Shown: positions 10,575 through 20,384 of the stretch, piece by piece
How positions within the stretch are numbered: position 1 is the first letter of the stretch
Layout of the letters: each line of letters opens with the position of its first letter
DNA from: Catenovulum sediminis
GTDB lineage: Bacteria; Pseudomonadota; Gammaproteobacteria; Enterobacterales; Alteromonadaceae
DNA length: 64,000 nt
Reading direction: 5' to 3'
NCBI RefSeq assembly: GCF_007289895.1
Contig: NZ_CP041660.1
Coordinates: 1,612,001 to 1,676,000, forward strand
Notes under the pieces: model-generated
Told to the model about the DNA's origin: nothing
Database searches by the model: none
Seen by the model: the letters and a program-made list of their open reading frames with translations, nothing else
Program-made: the position numbers and the translations under genes

Positions 10575-10580
10575 TTAGCG

Positions 10581-11654
10581 ATGCACGTTTCTGAAATAGA
10601 AGTTAGTTTAGATACTCGAAGTTATCCCATCGTAATAGGGCAAGGTTTGTTAAAAGACCAGGCCTTGTTTGAGCGTCTTATTCGGGGCAAGAAAGTTGTT
10701 ATTGTGACGAATGAAACAGTTGCGCCGCTTTACCTTGCTGAATTGGAAAGTACATTGAGTAATTTTGATTTGCTCAGTTTTCAATTGCCCGATGGTGAAC
10801 AGTATAAATCGTTAGAATACTTTGAGAAGTTAAACAGCTTTCTATTAGAAAACAACTGTGGTCGCGATATCACCCTAGTTGCTTTGGGTGGTGGCGTTGT
10901 GGGTGATTTGGTTGGTTTTGTTGCGGCCTGTTATCAGCGTGGCGTTGACTTTGTGCAAGTACCTACCACATTATTGGCTCAGGTTGACTCTTCTGTCGGT
11001 GGTAAAACAGCGGTCAATCATCCATTAGGCAAAAATATGATTGGGGCATTCAAACAGCCTCAAGCCGTGGTGATTGATACTCAAACCTTGTCTACTTTAC
11101 CGGCTCGAGAATTTGCAGCTGGTATGGCTGAAGTGTTGAAATACGGCATTGTTTTTGACCGCTCTTTTTGGCAAAGCTTGATTGATGATAAATCACTAAT
11201 AACTGCGCTAGATGAGAAATCTTTGGTGACGGTGATTAAACGATGTTGTCAAATCAAAGCCGAAATAGTGGCTGCTGATGAAACAGAAAAAGGGGCTAGA
11301 GCCCTATTAAATTTAGGCCATACATTCGGTCATGCAATTGAAGCCGAGCAAGGCTACGGTGTCTGGTTACATGGTGAAGCCGTGGCAGCCGGTATGGTTA
11401 TCGCCGCAAAAGTAGCTGAGCTGAGAGGGTACCTCAGTGAGGATGATTATCAGGAAATAGTGAATACTATCGCCAGTTACGACTTACCAACCAAAAAGCC
11501 AGAATCAATGCAAACAGCTGATTTTGTGAAGCATATGAAGCGAGATAAAAAAGTGCAGAATAGCGTGATGCGTTTTATTATCCCAACCGAAATAGGTCAT
11601 TGTGAAATTATGGATGACCTGACAGCTCAAGAGCTGGAACTTGTTTTAAAATAA
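10581..11654 (+). CDS. aroB: 3-dehydroquinate synthase
   Basis: NAD- and metal-dependent enzyme that makes 3-dehydroquinate from DAHP, the second shikimate pathway step. Family motifs are intact: LGGGVVGDLVGFVAA, PTTLLAQVDSSVGGKTAVNH, the metal-site region NLGHTFGHAIE and WLHGEAVAAGM. Its 357 residues match the family. It sits between aroK and the damX-like gene, probably in one transcript. Confidence 0.96.
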   Translation: MHVSEIEVSLDTRSYPIVIGQGLLKDQALFERLIRGKKVVIVTNETVAPLYLAELESTLSNFDLLSFQLPDGEQYKSLEYFEKLNSFLLENNCGRDITLVALGGGVVGDLVGFVAACYQRGVDFVQVPTTLLAQVDSSVGGKTAVNHPLGKNMIGAFKQPQAVVIDTQTLSTLPAREFAAGMAEVLKYGIVFDRSFWQSLIDDKSLITALDEKSLVTVIKRCCQIKAEIVAADETEKGARALLNLGHTFGHAIEAEQGYGVWLHGEAVAAGMVIAAKVAELRGYLSEDDYQEIVNTIASYDLPTKKPESMQTADFVKHMKRDKKVQNSVMRFIIPTEIGHCEIMDDLTAQELELVLK

Positions 11655-11669
11655 TCCAAAGGCATTAAC

Positions 11670-13058
11670 ATGAAGGCGAACGTTAACGAGCGTCTGCTAC
11701 ATAACTTGCTTTATGTTAATGCGATTGTTTTGTATAGCGCAGTTAATCAGCCATTAGTTAGGCAGCTTGATGAGCTACAAAACGAGTTTGCGGTTAGTTA
11801 TCAACCTAATTCTGACAATCCTCAAGCCATTCGCTCTTCTATTGTTCGTCATTTGTTTGATAATCCACTGCATGATCCTCAATTACCCTTAGTCGAGCAA
11901 ATTAAATTATTTGGATTGCGAGACAAGCCGTTTTTAATTGTAATTAAAGGTGTGCCCAATAATGCTATTTTATTGGAACTCATCGCTTGTATATCTGTTT
12001 ATGGTCTGAGTTTTAGGGTTGTTCTTGAACTTACTGCAAAAGATGCGTATATCGCATTAGAGAAGCTTTCAGCGCAAAATGTAAAGGCATCTTTAGTTGG
12101 TCCGCTCGCATCAAAATTTGAAGTTGAAAATCAAGGAAAAACAAAGGCTCGGAAAAAGTGGCCGGTTTTTTCAGCGCTCGGTTTGTTATCGTGTGCTTTA
12201 GCATTTCTTGTCTGGTACCTTTTGGTTGCCAATCCATCAAGCGAGCATAATCAACAGCTTGAGCAGGCAGCATCAGCAACGCAAGATTTATCCAGTGGAC
12301 AAGTCGAAACAGTAGCAGAAGAAGGTGTATCCGATAAAGTTTCTAAGAAAATTCAACAGATAGAAGATTTAGCTGAACAAAATAATATGACTGCAGCTGA
12401 ATATTTTGCACGCGAGAAACAATCTGATAAGCCAATTAACACCACAACTAACACAACAACCAATACCAAAAACAGTACAGTAAAGAGTACAGTAAAGAGT
12501 ACAGTAAAGAGTACAGTAAAGGGTACAGTAAAGAGTACAAAACTATCCGATTCTTCAGTTAAAACAGGCAACGGTGAAGCGTTAACCACCATAGAAAATG
12601 AACTGTCGGCTCCACTCAATACAAATCCGCAAGAGCCAGCGCATATCGATAACAACCTGACATCGGATGAAAAAAATACGGATGAGCAGTTTGCTCAACC
12701 AACAGACCAGAACATGGCACAAAATCCAGTGCAAAAGCCTGAAAAGATGGTATCTGACGCTCGAAAAAGGTACGATTATGACAACGCTTGGTTTTTACAA
12801 CAAGAGCCATCCAAGTATGTCATTCAACTAAGCTTATTAAGTTCAGAGTCTTTGTTAAAAGAATATTTGCAAGACAATCAATTAGCCGACAAAACCAAGG
12901 TGTATCATTTTCAGCAGCGCTTTGGCGTAACTTTTGGTGTTTTTGATAATATAAAAGACTTAAGAATAGCTTTAGCGAATTTACCCGCAGAGCTTACAAA
13001 TAAAGGTGCATTTGCAAAACCTGTCTCGGCTATACAAAAGAGTATTCGTGAAAATTGA
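11670..13058 (+). CDS. damX: SPOR-domain cell-division protein, DamX-like
   Basis: Inner-membrane protein with a cytoplasmic N-terminal domain (about 1-160), one transmembrane helix (about 167-187), a long polar linker and a C-terminal SPOR domain (about 375-455, WFLQQEPSKYVIQLSLL onward). SPOR domains bind denuded glycan strands at the septum. The N-terminus lacks the AAA ATPase seen in some relatives. The linker has an Asn/Thr stretch followed by a tandem STVK repeat. Position between aroB and dam supports the DamX assignment. The 3' end overlaps the dam start by 11 bp. Confidence 0.85.
   Translation: MKANVNERLLHNLLYVNAIVLYSAVNQPLVRQLDELQNEFAVSYQPNSDNPQAIRSSIVRHLFDNPLHDPQLPLVEQIKLFGLRDKPFLIVIKGVPNNAILLELIACISVYGLSFRVVLELTAKDAYIALEKLSAQNVKASLVGPLASKFEVENQGKTKARKKWPVFSALGLLSCALAFLVWYLLVANPSSEHNQQLEQAASATQDLSSGQVETVAEEGVSDKVSKKIQQIEDLAEQNNMTAAEYFAREKQSDKPINTTTNTTTNTKNSTVKSTVKSTVKSTVKGTVKSTKLSDSSVKTGNGEALTTIENELSAPLNTNPQEPAHIDNNLTSDEKNTDEQFAQPTDQNMAQNPVQKPEKMVSDARKRYDYDNAWFLQQEPSKYVIQLSLLSSESLLKEYLQDNQLADKTKVYHFQQRFGVTFGVFDNIKDLRIALANLPAELTNKGAFAKPVSAIQKSIREN
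12474..12538 (+). repeat. 12-bp tandem repeat inside damX
   Basis: Five consecutive copies of the unit AGTACAGTAAAG (12474-12533, the fifth with one A-to-G change) plus a partial sixth, encoding repeated Ser-Thr-Val-Lys. The unit is a multiple of three, so copy-number change would alter only linker length. Confidence 0.9.
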
Positions 13059-13926
13059 TAAAGTAAAAAAACAACGCGCCTTTTTAAAATGGGCCGGTGG
13101 AAAATATAATCTAGTTGAGTCTATTATTGATTTGCTACCTAAGCGCAGTGATACGCTGGTAGAACCTTTTGTTGGGGCTGGATCTGTATTCTTAAACTCC
13201 GATTATAAAAAATACATACTGAATGACATCAACCCAGATCTCATCAATTTATATCGCCATTTAAAAGCCCAGCCTGAAGCTTTAATTGGTGATTGCGCGA
13301 AACTTTACCAAAGTCAGTACAATACAGAAGATGCATTTTATGCAATACGGGAAGAGTTTAATCAGGAAGCGGATAGCTACCGGCGTTCAGTGCTGTTTAC
13401 TTACTTAAATCGGCATGGCTACAATGGTTTGTGTCGCTATAACTTGTCTGGTAAGTTCAACGTGCCGTTCGGGCGTTATGTAAAACCTTATTTTCCAGAA
13501 CATGAAATGTATTTTTTTGCCCGCAAAGCACAAAAAGCAGAATTTACATTGCTGGATTTTGAAGAAAGTATGCGCTCTGCACCACTTAATGCTGTGATTT
13601 ATTGTGATCCACCTTATGTTAGCTTAAGTGAAACTGCTAAATTTACCCAATATTCTGGTGCGGGCTTTAACCATAATGATCAACAAAGATTAGCCTCAAC
13701 CGCAAACGAACTCTCTATTGAAGGGCGCAACACGGTATTGATCAGTAACCATGATACACCGTTTAGCCGCACGCTTTATCAACATGCACGTATCAAATCA
13801 ACCAAAGTTGCTCGGGTGATTAGTCAAAATGTTAACAACCGACGGGCTGTGAAAGAAGTTTTGGCCTTGTATAAAGCAAATAAAATAAAACATAAACCGA
13901 CTAACTCACAACCCAGCGAACAATAA
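13048..13926 (+). CDS. dam: DNA adenine methyltransferase Dam (GATC)
   Basis: N6-adenine methyltransferase of the D12 class, expected to methylate GATC for mismatch repair and replication control. It has RAFLKWAGGKY (SAM-binding motif I), VEPFVGAGSVFLN, GYNGLCRYN and the catalytic CDPPY, with close similarity to E. coli Dam throughout. I start it at GTG 13048, six bases after AAAGAG, giving 292 residues; an upstream GTG at 13006 is possible. Overlaps the end of damX. The 3' end overlaps the small convergent DUF2970 gene by 26 bp. Confidence 0.95.
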   Translation: MKIDKVKKQRAFLKWAGGKYNLVESIIDLLPKRSDTLVEPFVGAGSVFLNSDYKKYILNDINPDLINLYRHLKAQPEALIGDCAKLYQSQYNTEDAFYAIREEFNQEADSYRRSVLFTYLNRHGYNGLCRYNLSGKFNVPFGRYVKPYFPEHEMYFFARKAQKAEFTLLDFEESMRSAPLNAVIYCDPPYVSLSETAKFTQYSGAGFNHNDQQRLASTANELSIEGRNTVLISNHDTPFSRTLYQHARIKSTKVARVISQNVNNRRAVKEVLALYKANKIKHKPTNSQPSEQ

Positions 13927-14071
13927 GCATTAGTAAGATTAAAAAACAGATAACTGTAACAATACCGACTACAATGTAACCAAAAGGTGAGGGCTGTGAA
14001 AAGTCATCTCGTCTGTTTTTCTCGCTTTGAATGCCTATCAATGCCGCCAACACTGCTTTTAAATATCTCAT
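13901..14071 (-). CDS. DUF2970 small membrane protein (56 residues)
   Basis: A short gene that reads MRYLKAVLAALIGIQSEKN at its start, continues with RRDDFSQPSPFGYIVVGIV and ends in one transmembrane helix and RWVVS. The pattern, an amphipathic start with GIQSxKNRxxDF followed by a single C-terminal membrane helix, fits the DUF2970 family as I recall it, at the usual length. Function unknown. ATG at 14071 has no strong ribosome binding site, and an in-frame stop lies just upstream. Its end overlaps the 3' end of dam antiparallel by 26 bp. Confidence 0.75.
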   Translation of the reverse strand: MRYLKAVLAALIGIQSEKNRRDDFSQPSPFGYIVVGIVTVICFLILLMLIVRWVVS

Positions 14072-14120
14072 TTGTCTAAGCCATTTTTGTATTGTATTAA
14101 AAAGTATAATGGCAAAAACA

Positions 14121-14146
14121 AAAAAGCCTGCAAATGCAGGCTTTTT
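14121..14146 (-). terminator. Bidirectional intrinsic terminator after the TorF porin gene
   Basis: An 11-bp stem (AAAAAGCCTGC at 14121-14131 with GCAGGCTTTTT at 14136-14146) with an AAAT loop and A/T flanks on both sides. It is placed to end the minus-strand porin transcript and could work in both directions. Confidence 0.85.
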
Positions 14147-14177
14147 AGGCTAATTAAAATTGTTTAAACAATGATAA

Positions 14178-14846
14178 TTATAGATCGAAGTCTACAGCGT
14201 AAGAAACATAGTAACCAAGGCTTTGACCATCACGATCTGACTCTACAACACCAAATGTGAAGCCATCTTTTGAAATGCTAGCACCAATATCGATACCTTC
14301 GACAGCGAAATCACCGTCATATGAACCGATATGGAAAGCTGCTTCTAAACCGTCAGCAACCTCTACCGCATAGTCAGCTGAGATATAAGTTGAATCACCA
14401 AAGCTTGCGCCATCTGCTTCAGCATTAGCCAATACAGCGATACCTAAAGTTAATGCATCGAAAGATACGCTTGCATAGATTTCACCAAAGTCTAAATCGG
14501 TTGATGAACCAGCAGGGATCGCTGATTTTTTAGGGTATGCAAAATATACATAACCTACATCATATGCAAAACCTTCAGCTTCACCAGAAAAACCTGCGTA
14601 AAAGTCTACTTCAGAAGCTGCGAAGTCGACGTTTGATGTCCATACACCAGCGTAGAAACCTGAAGCGTCCGCATAATCAATGCCACCAGATACAGCTGCT
14701 TGATCTCCGTTTTGAGTCATACCACGCCAGTAGTAGTTAGACGTGACAGCTGCGTTTGCAGATAAACCTTCAACAGCTACTGCTGAAGTTGAAGCCATTG
14801 TTGAAACAGCGCCTAAAATTGAAGCTACAAGTAAAGTTTTTTTCAT
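14178..14846 (-). CDS. TorF family putative outer-membrane porin
   Basis: Secreted beta-barrel protein of the TIGR02001/TorF type. A signal peptide ends near STSAVAVEG, and mature segments such as NYYWRGMTQNGDQAAVSGGIDY and GFYAGVWTSNVDF are typical of the family. The C-terminus, YYVSYAVDFDL, alternates like a last barrel strand. I use ATG 14846, preceded by GGGAGAA; the frame is open ten more codons upstream. It is acidic and rich in Ala, Gly and Asp. Single-gene unit ending at a strong terminator; substrate unknown. Confidence 0.85.
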   Translation of the reverse strand: MKKTLLVASILGAVSTMASTSAVAVEGLSANAAVTSNYYWRGMTQNGDQAAVSGGIDYADASGFYAGVWTSNVDFAASEVDFYAGFSGEAEGFAYDVGYVYFAYPKKSAIPAGSSTDLDFGEIYASVSFDALTLGIAVLANAEADGASFGDSTYISADYAVEVADGLEAAFHIGSYDGDFAVEGIDIGASISKDGFTFGVVESDRDGQSLGYYVSYAVDFDL

Positions 14847-15256
14847 GCTAGTTCTCCCAAACTGGATTTTTTTCAATTTGCTAAATGTGCTCCAAGAGTA
14901 ATTGCAACCCCTGTGCCTACTTTCATCATTCCGTTAAAAAAAGTTTCAAATCACCATAAACTAAGGGTGTTTGTGCTTTTTTGCCTGAACTGCGCTGCCA
15001 GTTTATAGCACTTATTTGGCAAAATGACTACAGTCTGTGAACCATATTGATGCAAAGCGTTGTATTTCTGTATTCACATGGTGCAATTTACCCAGGTTTT
15101 TATAAAGCATACTATTTTTTTGCATCTTTTTAGGTTTTATTTAACATATGAATGTTAAGTATTTTTATTATGAAATTTTGCTAATTGTTGGTCTCGGTCT
15201 CGATGCTGTGTAAAATACAGCACAATTCTCAATAGTTAACTCAAACAGGTTTAGAT
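14847..15256. other. 410-bp intergenic region between torF-like gene and rpe
   Basis: No gene found on either strand. It must hold the divergent promoters of the porin and rpe. Visible structure includes a perfect inverted repeat TTAACAT-N4-ATGTTAA at 15141-15158 and the promoter-operator region described separately next to rpe. Confidence 0.6.
15188..15222 (+). promoter_or_regulatory. Candidate rpe promoter with overlapping palindrome
   Basis: TTGGTC (15188-15193) and TAAAAT (15211-15216) are 17 bp apart. The -10 lies inside an inverted repeat TGCTGT-N7-ACAGCA (15204-15222), so a bound repressor would block polymerase. The spacing (N7) does not fit a LexA box (N8). Confidence 0.5.
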
Positions 15257-15931
15257 ATGAATTCTTATTTAATCGCCCCCTCTATACTCGCTGCTGATCT
15301 GGCACGTTTAGGGGAAGAAGTGCAAAATGTAGTAGACGCAGGGGCTGATATTATTCATTTTGATGTGATGGACAATCATTATGTCCCAAACCTGACATTT
15401 GGACCTGCTGTTTTACAAGCGTTAAAAAAATACGGTATTAAAGCAGACTTTGATGTGCACCTAATGGTTGAGCCTGTTGATGCATTGATTGAACAATTCG
15501 CTGATGCGGGTGCCGCTTATATTAGTTTTCATCCAGAAGCCAGTAAACATGTAGACAGATCGATTGGATTGATTAAATCCAGAGGGATAAAAGCGGGTCT
15601 GGTTTTAAATCCAGCAACGCCTTTGAGCGTGCTTGATTATGTCTTACCGAGTTTAGATTTTGTGCTCTTTATGTCTGTTAATCCAGGGTTTGGCGGACAG
15701 TCGTTTATTCCATATACCTTGGATAAAATTCGCCAACTCAGAAAACGAATTGATGAGTTAGGTTTAAATACCCGTATTGAAGTTGACGGTGGTGTGAAAA
15801 CCAACAATATTGCGGAAGTTGCGGCAGCAGGTGCGGATATGTTTGTGGCAGGGACTGCGATTTTCGGTGCTGAAAATTATAAAGTCGCGATTGATGAAAT
15901 GCGGCAGCAGTTGGCAAACGCGAGTAAATAA
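15257..15931 (+). CDS. rpe: Ribulose-phosphate 3-epimerase
   Basis: Interconverts ribulose 5-phosphate and xylulose 5-phosphate in the pentose phosphate pathway. TIM-barrel protein with [16 protein letters not shown], the catalytic [32 protein letters not shown] and EVDGGV, all family signatures. Its 224 residues are typical. Located downstream of dam as in many gammaproteobacteria, but here separated from it by the porin and DUF2970 genes and apparently driven by its own promoter. Confidence 0.96.
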   Translation: MNSYLIAPSILAADLARLGEEVQNVVDAGADIIHFDVMDNHYVPNLTFGPAVLQALKKYGIKADFDVHLMVEPVDALIEQFADAGAAYISFHPEASKHVDRSIGLIKSRGIKAGLVLNPATPLSVLDYVLPSLDFVLFMSVNPGFGGQSFIPYTLDKIRQLRKRIDELGLNTRIEVDGGVKTNNIAEVAAAGADMFVAGTAIFGAENYKVAIDEMRQQLANASK

Positions 15932-15942
15932 ATCAACAATAG

Positions 15943-15976
15943 CGAGCACCTTAAATATTTTACAGGTGCTCGTTTC
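15943..15976 (+). terminator. Terminator between rpe and uvrA
   Basis: A 9-bp stem, CGAGCACCT (15943-15951) with AGGTGCTCG (15964-15972), with a 12-base AT-rich loop and a following TTTCTTATT. It separates the convergent rpe and uvrA genes. Confidence 0.7.
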
Positions 15977-16002
15977 TTATTAAAAACGTTTTAAATTCTC
16001 GG

Positions 16003-18831
16003 TTATGAACGCTTTAGCATAGGTGCTAAAAACCTTGCGGTATGAGACTTTTCAACTTTAACCAGTGCTTCAGGCGGGCCACTAAACAGAATTTCGCCTC
16101 CCCCGTCGCCGCCTTCAGGGCCTAAATCGACAATCCAGTCTGCGGTTTTTATCACATCTAAGTTATGTTCGATGACCACCACGGTATTGCCATGATCGCG
16201 TAGTCTATGAATAACGTTCAGTAATTGTTCGATATCATAAAAGTGTAGCCCTGTTGTGGGTTCATCAAGAATATATAGGGTTTTTCCTGTATCGCGTTTT
16301 GATAACTCACGCGCCAGCTTTACCCTTTGCGCTTCGCCACCGGATAAGGTCGTCGCCGCTTGCCCTAAGCGAATGTAACTTAAACCTACATCCATTAGGG
16401 TTTGGAGTTTACGAGAAATGGCCGGTACAGCATCAAAAAAGGCTCTTGCATCTTCAACTGTCAGTTGCAGTACTTCATCAATTGACTTGCCTTTATATTT
16501 AATTTCCAGTGTTTCGCGATTATACCTTTTACTTTTACAGACATCACAAGGGACATAAACATCAGGTAAAAAATGCATTTCCACTTTTATTAAACCGTCC
16601 CCCTGACAAGCTTCACAGCGTCCCCCTTTTACATTAAAACTAAATCGTCCGGGTTTATAACCGCGAGAGCGCGCTTCTTGTGTTGCTGCAAACAACTCTC
16701 TGATTGGGGTGAAAATGCCGGTGTAAGTCGCTGGGTTTGAGCGAGGCGTTCGACCGATTGGGCTTTGATCAATATCAACAACTTTATCTAAGTATTGAAA
16801 ACCATCAATACTTTTGTATGGTGCGGGTTTATTGGTCGTTGCTTTATTGAGATGGGTTTGCGCTAGACTAAATAAAGTATCATTGATTAAAGTAGATTTA
16901 CCTGAACCCGATACGCCTGTGATACAAGTTAATAATTTAGTCGGGATCTTTAGATCAACATTTTTTAAATTATTGCCACTGGCGCCTTTTAGTTCTAGCC
17001 ATTCATCGCCTGCTTGCTGGCGTTTGCTGGGGATGCTGATTTCTCTTTTTCCAGACAAGTACTGACCAGTAAGTGAGTCTTTACTATTTTTGATGTCTTC
17101 AATACTTCCCTGGGCGACAATTTGACCACCATGAACACCCGCTCCCGGGCCTATATCAAGAATATAATCTGCTTCTCGGATGGCATCTTCGTCGTGCTCA
17201 ACCACGATAACCGTATTGCCCAGATCGCGTAAGTGATTCAAGGTGCCAAGTAAACGTTCGTTATCTCGTTGATGCAAGCCTATTGACGGTTCATCCAAAA
17301 CATACATGACACCAACTAAACCTGCACCGATTTGACTGGCCAACCGAATACGCTGCGCTTCCCCACCTGACAGTGTTTCAGCACTGCGCGATAAAGTTAA
17401 ATAATTTAAACCCACATTAACTAAGAAACCGAGTCTGTCGTTAATTTCTTTTAATATTTTGTCAGCTATTTGAGCACGCTGACCCTCAAGTTTTAATTGT
17501 GTGAAAAAGTCTGCAGTCTGTTCAATTGATAAATCAGTGATGCTGGGCAAGTTGGCATCATTGATAAATACGTTGCGCGCTTCTTCTCGCAGCCTTGAGC
17601 CATGACAAGATGGACATGGCTGGTTATTAAGATACTTAATCATATCTTCGCGCACCGAGTTAGATTCGGTTTCCCGATAGCGGCGCTCCATATTAGGAAT
17701 AATCCCTTCAAATGGATGATTACGGCGAATAATATCGCCCCTGTCATTCATGTAATCAAATGACAGTGAAGTTTTTCCTGTGCCATACAACACAACTTTT
17801 TGCTGTTCGGCATCTAGTTTCTGCCATGCTTGATTTACATCAAAGTGATAATGCTCAGCAACGGTTTTGAGCATCTGGAAATAATAAAAGCTGCGTTTAT
17901 CCCAGCCTTTAATGGCACCGCCGGCCAAACTCAGTTCGGGGTTCTGTACAATTCTGTCAGGATCAAAATACTGTTTGACACCTAAGCCATCACAAGTACC
18001 ACATGCACCGGATGGGCTATTAAATGAAAAGATTCTGGGTTCAACTTCCTGCATGCTATACCCACACTGAGTACAAGAGAAGTTAGCAGAAAATACCATT
18101 TCAGATTTTGTGGAATCATCCATCCACGCAATCACTGCAACACCATTGGCAAGTTCCAGTGCGGTTTCAAAAGACTCGGCGAGTCGGGTTTGAATATCTG
18201 CTCTAACTTTGAATCTGTCGACCACCACTTCAATCGTATGTTTTTTATGCAGCTCTAGCGTTGGCGGATCGCTTAAGTCGCATATTTCGCCGTTTACCCG
18301 TGCTCGAATAAAACCCTGTGCAGCTAAGCTTTCGAAAATTTTGATGTGCTCGCCCTTACGGTTTTTTACAATAGGTGCAAGCAGCATTAATTTTTCACCA
18401 TCGGGTAAAGCAATAACTTGGTCAACCATTTGGCTTATCGTTTGTGCGGCTAAGGGTTGCTGATGAGTTGGACATCTAGGTTCACCGACTCGAGCAAATA
18501 GCAAACGTAGATAATCATAAACCTCAGTAATGGTACCGACGGTCGATCTTGGATTATGAGAGGTTGATTTTTGCTCAATTGAAATCGCCGGCGAAAGACC
18601 TTCAATATGATCTACATCGGGTTTTTCCATCAAAGATAAAAACTGACGGGCATAGGCAGATAAAGATTCAACATATCTTCGCTGTCCTTCTGCATATAAG
18701 GTGTCAAACGCCAGTGATGATTTACCTGAGCCAGACAAGCCTGTAATCACGATCAATTTGTCTCGTGGCAGAGTTAAATCAACATTTTTTAAATTGTGCG
18801 TGCGAGCGCCTCTAACTTCTATTTTATCCAT
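16003..18831 (-). CDS. uvrA: Excinuclease ABC subunit UvrA
   Basis: Damage-recognition ATPase of nucleotide excision repair. It contains two ABC ATPase modules: Walker [15 protein letters not shown] near the N-terminus and [10 protein letters not shown] in the second half, signature [12 protein letters not shown] and [12 protein letters not shown], and Walker [14 protein letters not shown] and [13 protein letters not shown]. Zinc-binding CxxC pairs are seen in [16 protein letters not shown] and [17 protein letters not shown]. Its 942 residues match the family. Two LexA boxes lie upstream of its start, so SOS induction is expected. Confidence 0.98.
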   Translation of the reverse strand: MDKIEVRGARTHNLKNVDLTLPRDKLIVITGLSGSGKSSLAFDTLYAEGQRRYVESLSAYARQFLSLMEKPDVDHIEGLSPAISIEQKSTSHNPRSTVGTITEVYDYLRLLFARVGEPRCPTHQQPLAAQTISQMVDQVIALPDGEKLMLLAPIVKNRKGEHIKIFESLAAQGFIRARVNGEICDLSDPPTLELHKKHTIEVVVDRFKVRADIQTRLAESFETALELANGVAVIAWMDDSTKSEMVFSANFSCTQCGYSMQEVEPRIFSFNSPSGACGTCDGLGVKQYFDPDRIVQNPELSLAGGAIKGWDKRSFYYFQMLKTVAEHYHFDVNQAWQKLDAEQQKVVLYGTGKTSLSFDYMNDRGDIIRRNHPFEGIIPNMERRYRETESNSVREDMIKYLNNQPCPSCHGSRLREEARNVFINDANLPSITDLSIEQTADFFTQLKLEGQRAQIADKILKEINDRLGFLVNVGLNYLTLSRSAETLSGGEAQRIRLASQIGAGLVGVMYVLDEPSIGLHQRDNERLLGTLNHLRDLGNTVIVVEHDEDAIREADYILDIGPGAGVHGGQIVAQGSIEDIKNSKDSLTGQYLSGKREISIPSKRQQAGDEWLELKGASGNNLKNVDLKIPTKLLTCITGVSGSGKSTLINDTLFSLAQTHLNKATTNKPAPYKSIDGFQYLDKVVDIDQSPIGRTPRSNPATYTGIFTPIRELFAATQEARSRGYKPGRFSFNVKGGRCEACQGDGLIKVEMHFLPDVYVPCDVCKSKRYNRETLEIKYKGKSIDEVLQLTVEDARAFFDAVPAISRKLQTLMDVGLSYIRLGQAATTLSGGEAQRVKLARELSKRDTGKTLYILDEPTTGLHFYDIEQLLNVIHRLRDHGNTVVVIEHNLDVIKTADWIVDLGPEGGDGGGEILFSGPPEALVKVEKSHTARFLAPMLKRS

Positions 18832-18869
18832 AGCAGACCTGAAATTTGATATCTAATTTTACTAAACCA

Positions 18870-18885
18870 CTGTAATGATCTACAG
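18870..18885. promoter_or_regulatory. LexA (SOS) box proximal to uvrA
   Basis: CTGT-AATGATCT-ACAG matches CTGT-N8-ACAG exactly, 39 bp upstream of the uvrA start codon. SOS control of uvrA is well established in gammaproteobacteria. Confidence 0.88.
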
Positions 18886-18918
18886 TATCGCATAATTTTA
18901 ATTTGGCAAAACAAAAAT

Positions 18919-18934
18919 CTGTTTAATTATACAG
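18919..18934. promoter_or_regulatory. Second LexA (SOS) box, proximal to yajR-ssb
   Basis: CTGT-TTAATTAT-ACAG is a second exact CTGT-N8-ACAG site, 65 bp upstream of the yajR start and 49 bp from the first box (start to start). It probably controls the divergent yajR-ssb unit. Confidence 0.85.
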
Positions 18935-18998
18935 TACGTTTATGTGATGCCATGTTATACTTGCCAGCTAAAATTTTTGTTCAATTTGTTGTTTTTTT

Positions 18999-20375
18999 AT
19001 GTCAGAAACGCTTACTCAATACGAAAAGAAAATTGCCGCCATACTTGCAGGTATTTTTAGCTTACGCATGCTTGGCTTGTTTATGATCATGCCAGTCATG
19101 GCTGTTTATGGACAGCAATTAGAAGGTATTTCTCCTCTTTGGATCGGTTTGATTATTGGCGCGTATGGTTTAACGCAAGCTGTGTTGCAAATTCCTATGG
19201 GTTTGCTGTCTGATAAAATTGGGCGTAAACCGGTTATTTTGTTGGGCTTATGTTTATTTGCGATAGGTAGCGTGATAGCGGCGTATGCTGATCATGTTTA
19301 TTGGGTGGCGGTTGGCCGCTTTTTGCAAGGTACTGGGGCGATAGCGAGCGCAGTATTGGCGTTGGCCGCAGATTTAACGCGCGAAGAGCAACGCTCTAAA
19401 GTGATGGCCGTAATTGGCATGTGCATTGGGCTGTCGTTTGCCGCGGCTATGGTATTGGGTCCGTTACTGGCAGAAAAAGTGGGGCTAAGCGGAATTTTTG
19501 CATTTACCGCAGTGTTGGCTGTATTGGGTATTTTATTGGTCTTACTGACTGTACCCGATACGGTTTCAAAAGCGACAAATCGCGATGCTATTGCGGTCCC
19601 TGGGCAATTAAAAGCTTTGGCTAAAAATCCGCAACTGCAAAAATTAAATGTGGGTGTATTCTTTTTACATTTACAATTAACCTGTTTATTTGTGGTTGTT
19701 CCTGGCTTGCTGGTCAGTGCCGGTTTTCAATCGCAAAGCCATTGGATGTTATATTTTCCAGCCTTATTAGCATCATTTGTATTAATGGCACCTATGCTAA
19801 TTTGGGCCATCAAAAGTAAACGCGAAACCTTTATGTTTAAATTCGCGATTGTTTTACTCGCTTTTGCAATGGCACTGATTTGGTTATTTGGTGATCAAGG
19901 GGTTGGTTTATTATCTGCACTGATTGTATTTTTTGCCGCATTTAATTATCTTGAAGCGAATTTACCGGCTTGGGTTAGCCGACTGGCACCGGCTGGGCAA
20001 AAAGGCTCTGCTATGGGCATGTTCTCTACGTGTCAGTTTGCCGGTGCATTTTGTGGTGGAGTATTTGGTGGCGTATTATTGCAGCAATTTAATGCGACTG
20101 GTGTGCTATTAGCATCTGCAGCTATAGTGGTTCCATGGTTAGCCATCAGCCAAAAGCTTGTTTTACCGGTTAAAACAAAACCGAAAGTTGTCTCTGTGCA
20201 GGTAGAAAACCATCAAATGGCGGAACAAATTGCACAAAAACTAACCCAAATTAAAGGGGTTGAAGAAGCGGTTGTGATTGTAGAAGAACAACTGGCATAC
20301 TTAAAGATATTACCTAAACAACTGGACCAAGACGCGCTAAATATGTGCCTTGGCCAACATGTTAAAAATAGTTAG
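18999..20375 (+). CDS. yajR: MFS transporter YajR with C-terminal YAM domain
   Basis: Twelve-helix major facilitator, 458 residues. Motif A appears as GLLSDKIGRKP after helix 2. After the last helix a soluble ferredoxin-like domain follows (about 395-458, VSVQVENHQMAEQIAQKL onward), the layout of E. coli YajR and its YAM domain. Substrate unknown. It starts 65 bp past a LexA box and ends 9 bp before ssb, so it probably shares the SOS-responsive transcript with ssb. The uvrA/ssb pair is a conserved divergent arrangement; here yajR is inserted between them. Confidence 0.88.
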   Translation: MSETLTQYEKKIAAILAGIFSLRMLGLFMIMPVMAVYGQQLEGISPLWIGLIIGAYGLTQAVLQIPMGLLSDKIGRKPVILLGLCLFAIGSVIAAYADHVYWVAVGRFLQGTGAIASAVLALAADLTREEQRSKVMAVIGMCIGLSFAAAMVLGPLLAEKVGLSGIFAFTAVLAVLGILLVLLTVPDTVSKATNRDAIAVPGQLKALAKNPQLQKLNVGVFFLHLQLTCLFVVVPGLLVSAGFQSQSHWMLYFPALLASFVLMAPMLIWAIKSKRETFMFKFAIVLLAFAMALIWLFGDQGVGLLSALIVFFAAFNYLEANLPAWVSRLAPAGQKGSAMGMFSTCQFAGAFCGGVFGGVLLQQFNATGVLLASAAIVVPWLAISQKLVLPVKTKPKVVSVQVENHQMAEQIAQKLTQIKGVEEAVVIVEEQLAYLKILPKQLDQDALNMCLGQHVKNS

Positions 20376-20384
20376 GAGAAATTC

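Noticed and set aside
12474-12538. CRISPR-like short repeat array
   Set aside because: Units are 12 bp, directly joined without spacers, and in frame within a gene.
12353-12655. Minus-strand frame with Val/Phe/Thr repeats inside damX
   Set aside because: Reverse-complement shadow of the STVK tandem repeat.
15204-15222. Possible LexA box before rpe
   Set aside because: CTGT and ACAG are separated by 7 bases; the LexA site needs 8.
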